In this document: one piece after another, positions 23,838 to 35,650 of the stretch
How positions within the stretch are numbered: the first letter of the stretch is position 1
How the letters are laid out: each line of letters opens with the position of its first letter
Assembly: GCA_003956705.1 (NCBI GenBank)
Contig: QZCP01000220.1
Span: 22,993 to 86,992 of the forward strand
Length of the DNA: 64,000 bases
Origin: Brevipalpus yothersi
Taxonomy: Eukaryota > Arthropoda > Arachnida > Trombidiformes > Tenuipalpidae
Direction: 5' to 3'
Notes under the pieces: model-generated
Database searches by the model: none
What the model saw: only the letters and a program-made list of their open reading frames with translations
What the model was told of the DNA's origin: nothing
Program-made: the position numbers and the translations under genes

Positions 23838-25072
23838 ATGAGATCTGATTTGGTAAGTTGTTAGTGATTTTCTTTTTGTTTCCACAATCTTTTTTTTCTG
23901 TTGATTGAAGATGTCTTGGTACATTTATGCTTTGTCTGTTGATTCATTTTAGCCACCAACTTTGATCATTGGATCATTGGTCACAATCGCTATTGGAGCT
24001 TTGATTGGATGGCTGATGAAAAAGAGTGGTAAAAAAAGTGTCAAGATATTGCTTGAAGATCCGAAAGCTAAATACAGTGTGCCCTTGATCGAGAAGGAGG
24101 TTTGTGTTAATCAAATTGGCAACACCTCTCATTTCAACTGTTAACAAATATATTTATACACACACACATTCTTGCATGCATGCTTTCCAAATGATTCGAT
24201 CAATATATTTAATCTTATCTTTATTTTCGCTTGAATTGTACAGGAAATAAGTTGGAACACCAAGCGATACAGATTCGGTTTACCCTCGAAAGAACATGCC
24301 CTTGGATTGCCCACTGGTCAACATATTTATGTCACTGCTACCATTAATAATGACCTCATTATACGGCCGTACACACCGATTTCCAGTGATGATGATAAGG
24401 GCTACTTTGACCTCTTGATTAAGGTGAGAAATAATTTTGTTGCATATTCAGCTGGTGGTAACTTTGATCTTTAACTGATGAGTTTTTTCTTCTTCGAAGG
24501 TTTACTTCCCAAATCAACATCCAAAGTTTCCTGCAGGAGGAAAAATGTCCTGTTACATCGATCAACTCAAGATGGGAGATACAATTCAAGTTCGAGGTCC
24601 TAATGGTCATCTTACCTATGACACACAAGGTCAATTTAAAATTGCCAAGAGCAAGAAAGAAGGCTCCAAAGATTATGTATACAATAAGGTTGGCATGATC
24701 GCCGGTGGAACTGGTATCACTCCAATGTTACAGATCATTCGAGCTATTCTCAAAAATCCTGATGATAAGACAAAAGTGTGGCTACTGTTTGCTAACCAAA
24801 AAGAGGAGGAAATTCTTTTGAGGAAAGAGTTGGACGAAGTTGCAGCATCCCATCCAGATCAAGTGAAAGTTTGGTACACTCTTGATCAAGGAAATCCAGA
24901 TTGGAAATTCAGTACCGGTTTTATTGATGAGAAGATGATTCGCGATCATCTTCCATCTCCATCAGATGATACTGTTATTCTTATGTGTGGTCCACCACCA
25001 ATGATTACTTATGCGTGTATGCCCAATCTTGATAAGGTCGGTCATTCTGCTGATCAAAGATTCTCATTTTGA
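23838..25072 (+). CDS. CYB5R: NADH-cytochrome b5 reductase
   Basis: Exons 23838-23852, 23953-24099, 24244-24423 and 24500-25072 (all phase 0), 304 residues against about 301 in human CYB5R3. The flavoenzyme passes electrons from NADH to cytochrome b5 for fatty-acid desaturation, sterol synthesis and related reactions, on the ER or outer mitochondrial membrane. Visible are an N-terminal anchor (LIIGSLVTIAIGALIGWLM), the FAD-binding RPYTPISS (95-102) and GGKMS, the NADH-binding GGTGITPMLQ and the CGPPPM motif. The C-terminus is VGHSADQRFSF, close to the usual VGH...FxF ending. The first exon is only five codons, and its ATG follows AATCATCAGA, so an upstream noncoding exon is likely. No N-myristoylation motif (MGxxxS) is present, unlike CYB5R3. 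Confidence 0.97.
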
Positions 25073-25690
25073 TCAATTTTTTTGTTAGCCTTCTTTCTCT
25101 TTTCTCCATCAAAATCTCTCTCCCATTCTCTGACCTTCCACATTATTGAGGCATATTTTTCAAATTCTTAAATCAATACTCGAACGATTTGTTACCATAA
25201 TTAGTTTTTTCATCAATCAGTAAGATGCTAACATGAATCACCATCATGAATCATGTACATCATGAAGTGCCTATACAATTCAATTAGAAGAATATCGTTC
25301 TGTTTTCTCTTCTTTGCAACAATTTCTTCAATAAATTAGACACTCTAAGCCTCAATCTAACTGTCCACTTGACAACCTAAATCCCTCAATTCATCATGAA
25401 TGTGTACATAGCTTATTTTCAGATGAATTGCCAGATCAATCAAACAAAAGTTGGAATTTATAAGAATTTTCATTCAAAATTTTATACTTGGCGCCTCAAC
25501 ATTTGAACTCATGCCTCATGTTTTGCAGCAAAACTTTTGCTTGATTCATAAGACATGAGATTTCGTCATCGAACTTAATTGTTGTCCCTTATTTCGTTGT
25601 CGATATAATTTGACGAAAAGCGATTGAAAAGTTATGGTCTATTAGTTGTCTTTTGGTGGAAGATTGATTTGATTGGTATCATCAAGCACC
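25073..25690. other. Spacer between CYB5R and mRpS24
   Basis: About 620 nt of AT-rich sequence containing the 3'UTR of CYB5R and the promoter of mRpS24; nothing else seen. Confidence 0.4.
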
Positions 25691-26264
25691 ATGAATTCAT
25701 TGGTGAAGGTAAGAAGATATTGTGTTTTGATACTTGACTATTCAATTGACTCTCGCTTATTGTATTATCATACAGAATCATATTCTGCAAGATGTGTTAC
25801 CAAAAATTATCACATTGACTGAGAGGAATATTGCCACCTCAAGTTGTTTGCTACATTCTAAAGTTGCCGCAAGACCAAAGAGAACAAAAAATCAATCGAA
25901 TGCGGTTACTTATGAGGAACTGCTACCTGCTTACACAATCCAAATGTTGAAGGGCTTCAATTCTTTTAATACATCGAATTTGCTGGGTGAATCAAGAGGT
26001 GGTGAAACAGCGATTGAAGATTTATTTATTCGTAAATTTATGGCTGGAACTTGGCATAAAATGCTATTATCAAAGATCATTATCAAACGAAGAGCAAATA
26101 TGATATTTTTATCCGGAATTTTCTTTCTCAATAGGCCTCCAACCGCAATCTATTTCCTCCAAGGGTATACAGAAGGTATGCTCAGCTATGTTCTGAAGTG
26201 CCCGGTTAAAATGGAGATATTATCTACCACAGATCCGGAGGCTATGATCGTCGCTCGTGTTTGA
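25691..26264 (+). CDS. mRpS24: Mitochondrial ribosomal protein S24 (uS3m)
   Basis: Exons 25691-25708 and 25776-26264 (phase 0), 168 residues against 167 in human MRPS24. It is a small-subunit component of the mitochondrial ribosome. Diagnostic segments in order are AVTYEELLPAY, KGFNSFNTSNL, AIEDLFIRKFMAGTW, IIKRRANM and YFLQGYTEGMLSYVLKCPVK. The N-terminal 35 residues are basic and Ser/Thr-rich, fitting an import presequence. The first exon is six codons (MNSLVK). ATTAAA at 26317 is a plausible polyadenylation signal about 50 nt after the stop. Confidence 0.95.
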
Positions 26265-27222
26265 ATTTGTAGATATTGAATGGAGGCTGTCTTGTCTCTT
26301 CATAACATGTAGATTTATTAAACTGATCCCTTTTTGAGAATGAAATTTTGATGATCAAAAGAGCTCTCTTTCTCGTGAATCGATTCCAATCGTTCAACCT
26401 TATCGGAAATCAATCTCTTATCGCTTCAATATCAGAACAGATAGCAGGCTATCTGTTTTTGCTCACGTTTCACTGAGAATCAAAAATTCATAAAATTCCT
26501 ATCAGGAGAACTCCCTGGAAATTCGTTTTCTACTATTCCACCAATTCCGGTGAAATATATTTCAAAATTTTTTAATATCTAGCTGAATATCAGAAAATAG
26601 GACATCTCGGTGTGCTTCACTAAAATTGTCAAACAAAAATCTATCCATGAGACCTTGTAAATATTCCTCAATGATTGTTATCTGATCAGGTGTCCCACAA
26701 AATGATTATGCACCTCTTGATTACGGATCTTAAATTTCGACTCATATTGAATAGAGTTATTCTAGCCATGATAGAACCAATTCTTGCATAAGCAGTGTGT
26801 CATATTTTCCCCTCTTCTGTTGAAAAGATTTTCGAGGATCATTTGAATGGATAAAGTTGTGAATAGGTTTCCGAATTCAGCTTGCACGCTGATAGGGTGA
26901 TGTGTGTGTTTGATCGATCTCTCGGTTTCATCCTTCATTGCATTTGACCGGATGAACACGAAAGAAAAAAATGATCACGAATAATGTTGCTGATGATAAA
27001 AATAGAATGTTCAACCAAAATTACATGCTAGTCGAGAAAATGATTCTCTCACTTGCCATAATGCTTGTGAGGATTAAGCTTTATATGATCGTCTCTCATG
27101 TTGGCCCACAATTTCAACGATATTCTTCACAAGAATCACAGGGCTTGCAGATGATTTTGCTGACAAAACTCCCAAATTGAGAGTTTATGGCGACGGAGAA
27201 GGAGAAAGAATCATACAGCTTC

Positions 27223-27262
<40 letters not shown>

Positions 27263-27480
27263 TAAGGCACCCTAGAAGAGAGTGAGAGGAAGAGTAAATG
27301 ATGCGGATGTAAATTATTGATCAGCAAGTTGAAAATCATTGTCCAAACTAAATGAATGTCACTTTCACTTGTTCAATGTTCACAATTAATTATTCACACA
27401 AATTGTGAACCGATTTAAGGTGGGCTAAATACATGTCTCCGCCTAGCTTGCGAGCTTACCGAGAGATGCTTCATGATCTC
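26265..27480. other. Intergenic; GA tract
   Basis: About 1.2 kb between mRpS24 (+) and the small acidic-protein candidate (-), holding a GA tract at 27225-27258. Short open frames at 26762-26959 (-) and 26971-27180 (+) have no recognisable features. Confidence 0.4.
27225..27258. repeat. (GA)n microsatellite, about 33 nt
   Basis: GA run in intergenic DNA. Confidence 0.9.
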
Positions 27481-27673
27481 TCACTTTGTCGATTCTTCTT
27501 CTTCATCTTCCTTTTTTTCCTAACACACACACAAATTTTGGATTTGTGTGTGACCCTGTTCATGAGACAATTTCTTCAATACTGAATAGAAAAAACATCC
27601 AATCGTAAAGGTGGAGGGAGGGTCTTGGTGGAGGAAGATGGAGATGGAATGAATTGATACATGGACAAGAGAA

Positions 27674-27705
<32 letters not shown>

Positions 27706-27957
27706 GTGAGATGAAGTGAAATGGATGGCAAAGTTCGCATAGATTGCGCCCAACATTGTATTTGATTGTATTGAATCGGTCGAATGTGTATGTTGAGTAT
27801 CTCTCTAACTGAACTTTACCCTACCTTGTTGTGATCAAAAACTAGCGGTCCTGCCCAGTCATCGAACCACGGGTCGCTGTTGGGTTTTAAACTTGATTCA
27901 ATTTTTTCTTTTGTAAGAATTTTATCACCATCATCCTCATCCCGAAAAGCGCTCATC
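27481..27957 (-). CDS. Possible small acidic protein (56 aa), two exons
   Basis: Exon 27957-27825 starts after an acceptor-like TTTTTTTTGGCCTTAG, with the ATG at 27956. It encodes MSAFRDEDDGDKILTKEKIE and then a tryptophan-bearing block (NSDPWFDDWAGPLVFDHNK), ending AACAAG|GTAGGG. Exon 27519-27481, after GTGTGTGTTAG, continues in phase 0 with a charged tail (EKKEDEEEESTK) and stop. The predicted protein is 56 residues, with many Asp/Glu. It belongs to no family I recognise. It could also be the last exons of a larger minus-strand gene, but no upstream exon in the right phase was found. The 305-nt intron contains a CT tract (on this strand) that could serve as polypyrimidine sequence. Confidence 0.4.
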
Positions 27958-28412
27958 CTAAGGCCAAAAAAAAGAATTCAGAATTGCTCATCCACCATCA
28001 TCACCCATCACCCACCGCTGCCATCACGTCCAGTTTCAACCATCATTTAATTTCTATTGAATTGTTGAGTAAAGATTTTATTCATCCCCACCATATATAG
28101 TGGTGGTGGTTGTTGAAAAAAAGGACTTCCTGAACTTTCATTATATTCACCGTTCCATTCATTGCTCGTTCTGACCGGACAATCTCTGTGCCGTTGATAT
28201 GCCTCAAGAGAAGCCACATCGTCATCACCACCACAAATACAGACATCGCTCACACAGGGATGTCCATCAGCGAATGTATGATTTATATATGTATTCTTTT
28301 GATCTGTTAATTAATTAGAGAGCTCGATCTTTTTTATTAGTTTCAAAAGAATTGACAAAATTTGTACTCTAATACCTGCCCAACGATACCTTTTCTCTTA
28401 ATTTTTGATAGA
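27958..28412. other. Spacer upstream of tetraspanin gene
   Basis: It contains an open stretch on the minus strand (about 28047-28307) with a cysteine-containing phrase HPCVSDVCICGGDDD, without ATG and without a clear upstream exon. On the plus strand a strong acceptor (ccttttctcttaatttttgatag) ends at 28411, two bases before the tetraspanin ATG, so a 5'UTR intron probably lies here. Confidence 0.4.
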
Positions 28413-29831
28413 ATGGCTCTCAGTTGTGGTGCCAAATGTGCGAAATTACTTCTACTAATTTTTAACGCCATTTTTTGGGCCACTGGAATCATCTTTTTTT
28501 CGCTTGGAATATTCTTCTTGGTGGAAGATGAACGATCGTTATTTTTCAGCTTATTTGCCAATCAAACCACAAGTTATGCACTGCCTCAATATCTTGCCTG
28601 GGCTTCAATAGCTATTGGACTGGCCATTTTTGTGATCGGACTTTGTGGATGTTGTGGTGCTTTGAGAGATTTCCGTTTCCTCTTAATAATCGTGAGTATT
28701 TGGAATTTCTTTCTCTTCTCAATTTTCTGTACAAATACATCAAATTCTATCGAGTTTGTTGAGCTAGATTAGAGAAAATAGATTGAAAAGAGTAATTGGT
28801 GAGAATAGCATAGAATAAGTTTAAGCCAAATTGAACTTCATGAGTTATGAAACTTGAGTCATTCTAGCATGTTCTCAGGGAACAAATGTCAGTTATTAGC
28901 AAAAATTCATTCATTTTGAGTCTATTTGAATGTAATTTCAATTTGTGTGAATTTTTGTAAATTTTCTTGCCAAATAATCCTAAGCTCTAATGATTAAGAA
29001 ACTGAAACAACTCTTGATTGATAAAATCATTAGTGATGAACAAATAGAACAGATTCTAGAGCTTTATCGAGTCTAAATTTGATTTGTTTCAGTTCATTGG
29101 ATTTCTCATCATCATATTCGCTTTGGAACTTACGATAGGAATTTTGGCGGTAGTTTTCCAAGAGAAAGTTGTTGCAGAACTGAAATTGAAGTTAACAGAT
29201 CGATTGCAAAAACAATATGGACTGAATGATGCTTTAACAGCGGCTATAGATCTAGCACAAACTAAATATGAATGCTGTGGAATCGGAGGTCCTGAAGATT
29301 ATGAAAAATCACTTTGGCGAACCCAAGCATTGGGTGGGTCAGGTAACACATTGCCGAAAACATGCTGTACCTTGAGTAATACGAAAGAAAAACACTCGTA
29401 TATCAATCCTCGTCCTCTTAATTACGTATTCTGCCAAAGTACGGACCCAGGACATTTTCGTCATGGAAAGGTCAGTTTTTATCTCTATTGAGAATTTTTG
29501 CTGAAACTTAATCCGATTGACTCTAAATTTTCCAATTTTTGATTGTCTAGAAATGCGAAATGGACTTGGAAAGATTCATTAGATCAGAATGCTTGGTGTT
29601 CATTGTAATTGGATGTGGTTTTGCGGGTATAACGGTAAGTATCACCATTCTTAGCTCCTAATTTTTGATCATTTAATAGATTCAAATAATTGATGGTTGA
29701 ATGAATAATTTATTTTTCTCTTTCTCTCTCTATTCCACTACTTTCAGTTGATGGGAATAATTATTAGCTTCTGTTTATGTCGGGCTTTGAGCTCCACCCA
29801 AGCTCGTCTGAAAGAGAAAGAAGAAACCTAA
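28413..29831 (+). CDS. Tetraspanin
   Basis: Exons 28413-28691, 29093-29470, 29551-29634 and 29748-29831 (phase 0), 274 residues. It is a four-pass membrane organiser of receptor and adhesion microdomains. TM1 is KLLLLIFNAIFWATGIIFFS, TM2 WASIAIGLAIFVIGLCGCCG with the polar GCCGALRD turn, TM3 FIGFLIIIFALELTIGILAV, and TM4 is split over the last intron (CLVFIVIGCGFAGIT / LMGIIISFCLC). The large extracellular loop has the CCG signature at 154-156, a second CC pair (KTCC) and two further cysteines, the six-cysteine type. The juxtamembrane cysteines (CGAKCAK, CLCRAL) are likely palmitoylated. ATTAAA at 30001 fits the 3' end. The subfamily cannot be assigned with confidence. Confidence 0.95.
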
Positions 29832-30885
29832 TTCAGTTTTAATTGTAATTATTTAGGCTGATCACTCATTTATAGGTATAATATACGAGATCACTATTTG
29901 GTTTGTCTTGAATCCTTAGAAAAAAATCATATATCCTTCGAATTTTCCGTTTTATCATCCGTTATATAAAGTTCTTTATTGTGTATTATTATTTATTGAC
30001 ATTAAACAGCAAATTTTACCCAAATACTCTATCTCTCTCCTGGAATTAGCAATTTTTCAGAATCAAATTCGCCCTAACTACCCAGTACTTTATTATTCTG
30101 ATCTACTCTCTTTTTTGGAGGATTTTGATGAATTTTGAACTTGTCCTATTTCTGAAGTCTTGAATTGTTAGAAAAATTTCTGCAGCTCACTCATTCTGAA
30201 CTTTTCGTTTGGTCAAATCATCTCTTTCATCCTTTTCTGGGAAAGAATGAAAAACATTTCAAACAGCTCGAAAAAGAGAAATAGATACTCAATAACTGAA
30301 ACTCAAGCGTTTAGAGAGTTTTTGAATATCCATCCCAGCCTAGAAAACCTCTAAATAGACTAGTATCGACCAGAAAGAGTTCCGGAGCTTTCGAAAATCT
30401 CTAAATGAGTCAAAAAATTGATTAATTTGTTATACGTTTGTTTTTGCCATGAACTAACGCTCAAACAATTAGTAAAGTTCGATTTGTACACTCTTAAGTA
30501 TGCAAAAATATGCGCATTAATAGTAATAGTAAACATTCATGTATTCTGGTCTAAAACAAGAGATGATATGATGTACAATTTGAACAGGGAAGCATCATTC
30601 ACCTACGTACGAATCATTCCTGGATAACATTGCAGCTCTATCCACTCTTCTGAATCATTTACACTAAATTCGCGTGTTTCGATCAAATCGATAGAGAAAA
30701 TAGGTTTTATTTGTTGGTATTTTGAGAGTTCGTCTGATAATAGTTTGTTTTGGATTAATTGAGCATTCATTTGAATCAAACATGAAAAAAACCTCAGTGG
30801 AAGCTCCCAATTTGACGAACAGTTTACGTTTATTGTGAGAATTTGACAGAAATTATACAATCTTGGTCCTCTTTTCCAATGAAAA
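29832..30885. other. Intergenic between tetraspanin and receptor gene
   Basis: About 1 kb. It holds the tetraspanin 3'UTR (ATTAAA at 30001-30006), then AT-rich sequence with no supported exon. Confidence 0.4.
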
Positions 30886-32301
30886 ATGATTGAATTTCTC
30901 ACAAGCCGAGGAAATCTCGAAAAGTTCTCTTTCGATAGAGTTCTTAATGTGTTAAATCCTATTCTTTCCTCAAGTTTTGGAAGCAAAAATTCCTTGAAAG
31001 TGTTTTTTATTCTGACATTTTCCATCTTTATGGTGACAAAAAATTTTTTCATATTCTTTGAGTTCGGTATTTTTGAAGAGGGTAACTTTTTTGTTGGTGA
31101 ATCTGAGAGGAAGATCTGGGCCATCTATTTGGGTGATCCATACAATTCTCTTGGTTCAAATCAAAAATTTTTACAAGCTTTCCAAGGATTTTGGTCATTA
31201 GCGTGTCTTGTTATGATATGCTTCGATTTTTTGGGCCAAAAACAGTCTGACAACAGTTTTTGGGTCACCCAAATGCAATCTCTATTCAAAAACTTTCCTC
31301 TGGACTCTAATGAGGTCAAAAAAGTTCATCATCTTTCGCCGGAGAATTACATGGAGATTTCTCAAAAATTTAAAGCTCTCATACAACTTTCCAGGATATT
31401 CATTGTATCTGGTATTCTGAGTGGTCTCATGAACATGATTCCTACCACTTTACTGAATCCAAATTTTCTCACATTCCATATCTTTTGGTCCATTTTTTTC
31501 GCAATGTCCAACACCTTCTCAATTTTAAGGATGATAGTATATCCTTTTGTATTTCTTCTATGTGTTTACATGTTCCGCTACAAATTGACTTATGTGTTTG
31601 TGCCCATGAAACTCAATCAACTAGCGAAAATGAGCTCTGATACTCTGATCCCTGTTCGAGAGACCAATACTATAGCGGAAATGAAGAATATGGCCCGATT
31701 ATATCAAGATATGTTTCTATTTAATGAATATTGGTGTAAAATCAATGGACTTGGGCATTTTATCAGTTTTTCAGTGAATTCCTATATTTTATATCCCATA
31801 TTTTTCCTCTCAGTCGATTCAGTTTCTCGATTATTATTGATCGTTTGGGCTATTCTATCTTTCTTATGGTTCTTTTTGCCCTATTTATTTGTCTCTTATA
31901 TGAACTATCGGGTAAGAATATGTGATCTGTATAGATCACCAAATCTGCTCTAGACTCCAAAATCTCTCATGCTTTTCGAAATTGAGTTTTCAGATTTCCA
32001 TGGTTAATCAGAGGATTTTCTCCAAAATCAAAGATTTAGCCAATCCATTTGAAGCTATGAGGCTTATGGTCACCATGGAGCATTTGAATGCTTTCAAAGG
32101 ATTCTCAATATTCAAAATTCATGAACCTTCATTTCTGAATCTTATCTATGTGAGTATCAAACATTCTGAGTATGAATTTAACCTTTTCTAAGGATGAAAT
32201 CCGACACATCATAACACCTATTAAATTTGTATATTTATTAGATTTTCTATGGACTATTAACCAAAACTTTTCATCCCTCTTTTCAATATCTCGATATCTA
32301 G
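30886..32301 (+). CDS. Gustatory-receptor-like seven-transmembrane protein
   Basis: Exons 30886-31911, 31994-32149 and 32242-32301, joined in phase 0, 413 residues. The length, seven hydrophobic segments and the two short phase-0 exons at the C-terminus match the arthropod insect-type gustatory receptor superfamily, ligand-gated cation channels of chemosensory neurons. Hydrophobic segments include KVFFILTFSIFMVTKNFFIF, FWSLACLVMICFDFLG, LSRIFIVSGILSGLMNM, a long segment at about 200-235, HFISFSVNSYILYPIFFLS, LLLIVWAILSFLWFFLPYLF and FLNLIYIFYGLL. The large loop before TM6/7 (KLNQLAKMSS to NEYWCKINGLG) is the intracellular face in this family. The classic C-terminal TYhhhhhQF motif is not intact; the end is IFYGLLTKTFHPSFQYLDI. 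The start ATG at 30886 is the first in frame but could be downstream of a short exon. Ligand unknown. Confidence 0.75.
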
Positions 32302-33441
32302 CAAACCTTGGATCTTTTCACCTACTTCCTACTTTTCATCAAGTCATTTGAATTCCATCAACTTTGATTGCTAGGTACAAGTGTATTTTTTTTCCTATTC
32401 TGCTGGAACAGAATAGCCCACCCTGTTACCACCTTATCTGAGCCCACTATCAGTACTCTGCCGATTTTGATGTGACAAGTGATAAAGCAAGAAACTATTC
32501 ACATGATTTCGAAAATGATGATAACAATCATCAAACGCAAGGATAAAGACTACGTAACTCTGTTTGTGTATCCTAATCGATGAAATTCTGTGAGATTTAA
32601 GGAAACCTTCTGCAATCTATTATTTGTGATGGATGTTTCTCTATCTTTTTTTGATGAGAACAATTTATTTGGAAAAAATCATTTCTGCTTCGTAGTACTT
32701 TTCCATCACTCAAATAATCGAATACCATGTTACATCTCATAGGTTGACATCATCCAGAGTATTCTTTGGTTCTCCTTCGTTCTCTTATCAAGTAATCAAG
32801 CCGTTGGTTTGATTTCCGTTCTTCATGCATCGGAAACGTATCATCTGATCTTTTTTCTCTCTTCCGCTTTGCACTTTATGATTGCAATATGAATCTTCTT
32901 TTTTCTTAGCAAGCCTGCGAGGCATGAGAACAGAATATTCTCACGCATATTGTAAGAGAGAATCACATATTAAAACTGGCAGACATGAGAGAGAAAAGCA
33001 CAACAAAAATTTATTTCATTTTTCCTCAAATGAAGGGAAAAAACTTTCATTCAAGTAAATTTTTGATGAATGAAATTCTATATATAGTGAATACTATTGA
33101 AGATACTAGATCTTGTCATTCATAAATTTCGAATTCATAAGGATGGTATCGAGTAAAAATAGTATTCTCAATGGGCTCAATTACAGTATTCAAATCGTGA
33201 ATAAATCGAAAATTTTCAATTTGCAAGGTTGTCAAAACCTTCAAAATATTTACACAGAAGAGCGTGCACTCAATCGAATATTTCACACTGTCAATTGCAA
33301 CTGAATGGTTGATGTTTTTCTCTCATATCATTTGATAATCCATGTGGTCATGTAACAATAGGAGAAAAGATCATTCTAAACAACAACATATTCACTCAAT
33401 GAACATATAACGGTAAACATTGCACATCTCGAAAGCAATCG

Positions 33442-33444
<3 letters not shown>

Positions 33445-33501
<57 letters not shown>
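33445..33501. repeat. (CT)n microsatellite, about 57 nt
   Basis: Pure CT dinucleotide tract in intergenic DNA. Confidence 0.95.
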
Positions 33502-33505
<4 letters not shown>

Positions 33506-34448
33506 TTCATCCTTCTTCTTCTCTCTTATTGCGACGCAAATGAGGGGGAAGTGAGCTTCGTTTTAAAGTTCATTGCAACTTATGCTAAATGATTTATGAT
33601 CCAAAATCCACGTAAATTATGAGCAAATAAGACTTAAGTCTCTTACGAAATTCCTTCCACTTACGGAATGCATCCATCATAAATTAGTGAATTATTGCAA
33701 ATGAGATATTCCTCTTTTGGAAAGCGATTGGAAAAGTGGTCATTGAACAAGCTGGATTTTTGAAGGCAACATTTACACCAAAAGTTTTGGGCTGATTGCA
33801 CGAGAAAAAGAAAGAATAATCGAAAATTAGGACAACAAGTACATATCTCTTCAGGAAAAAAATGAGGATGAATAGCTGTAATCTGGTAAGCTTTTGTTAT
33901 TGATTCTCTGACTTTGACGATTGCTCCAACGATGGATCATATTTTTTGCACAGAAGATGCAATAATTAATTGGTTACAAATGGAATCGATCAGTGGCTCA
34001 AATCAGTATTATCCTCTTCTCTCGGTCAGAAAGATCAGTAGACCAGATTTTCATTTTTGACAATGCCATCAATGTCATTCAATGAGACCAATGCCGAGAG
34101 TATTTTTCTTCTCATCAATCCATTTTGCAGATAATTGTTTTTTTTCACAAAAGCTATAGAAAAGAATTTCATTTATTTTCTTCTAGGAATTTTTCAATGC
34201 ATCAAAAAGGAAAAATATTATCTTTCACATCATATTATTATTCAACGTATTACAGCTTCGCCCTGGGAATCATGGACCTTGCCTCTGGCAACTTTCCCTC
34301 CTTCGTCCTTATACGCTATTCAAATCATGCCACTACGGACTACTAATGACTTTCTCTCTCTCTCTCTTCTTATCAATCGTATACAGTAGTTGATTCAAAA
34401 CTGATCAATTTGTCTCACTTTGATTGGTTGTATTCTTCAGCCTTTCCT

Positions 34449-34450
<2 letters not shown>

Positions 34451-34515
<65 letters not shown>
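34451..34515. repeat. (CT)n microsatellite, about 65 nt
   Basis: Pure CT dinucleotide tract in intergenic DNA. Confidence 0.95.
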
Positions 34516-34518
<3 letters not shown>

Positions 34519-35650
34519 TGCATTCGATGGGCGCAATACATTGATCAGGGGATTTCTGTTTCTTTCATTCAGAACACTTTTCCCATTGAAACAATTCGAT
34601 GAGCAGTAAAAGTTTGCAAACATTGATTCAAATGGAAACTAGCTTGCCTTCTCTAACAAGCCTTGTAAGTGTGATGATGGATGGTCATGTGAGGCCGAAA
34701 AATAGTTCAGCTCAAGGTTCCAGATGAAGATCCTGTTTACAACCAGAATCAATGACCTATGAGACATGGTGTCAATAAATTATATTCACATTCAAGTCAT
34801 TCTTCGGTCAAGAGGTTTATATGACGCAAATGTGGTCTTAAATAATTTGGCAAAAATGCTGCTATAAGGATAGGAACTATAAGTCAAATAAAATTCGTGA
34901 AATTTTTTTCTACTTCTCACTAATCCTTCGACGCTAATACGCGCTCACTACGCTACTCTCACTAGATGTACCACAGCAATCCACACATCATATGATGTAG
35001 AAAAAAGTGACCACTTTCATGGCATTCTTCCACTTAGAAAACTTACCTCATTCTTACAAACTAGCATCACATGTACATCCTTATATCGTAATTCGGATCT
35101 TTACCAGTTTCCCGCAAAACTTTTGCGGCAAAACTCACCAACATACCAGTGAGGCGCGCTTTATCCAAAAACGGTGGGTACAAGTATATTTTTCTCAGTC
35201 AATCCGGAGAGCATCAAAATTCATCAGAATGCTATTCAAACTATTTCACATGGGAAAAAAAGAGTAAATTTCTCTCTCTCTCTCTCTCTCTCTCTTCAAT
35301 CATCAATTCATATTAAATACTCAGCACAAATGATAAAAGTTCTGATCACATATCGAACTTGACTGTGTGAACTGAACACATATCCAAGGCAAGGCAAGTG
35401 CTGCCTCCAGTGTGTTGAAGTGTGTTAAAGTGAGCTGATTTGCACTCGAGAGCAAAAAAAAGCTTTCAGAAAAAAGCAGTTTAATTGAGCAGCGAGAACG
35501 GAAAACATCATGTTAGCCAGTATGCGAGCAAATCACTGCATCACTTTTGCCTATTCGATGGAATTCTTAATAATATATCATCTCATGTTTTTGTTAATTA
35601 ATTGAATAGTGTGTGTGTAAATATATATGTGGTGTTAGTTTTTTTTTGTT

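Larger units (their letters stand above)
32302..35650. other. Intergenic; two long CT tracts
   Basis: 3.3 kb without a supported gene. It holds CT tracts at 33445-33501 and 34451-34515, plus a shorter one at about 35269-35294. Several open frames (34135-34389, 35007-35267, both +) have no family features and no splice context. Confidence 0.45.

Noticed and set aside
33113..33304. Open frame near the receptor gene, considered as a second receptor fragment
   Set aside because: No transmembrane pattern and no similarity to the intact receptor.
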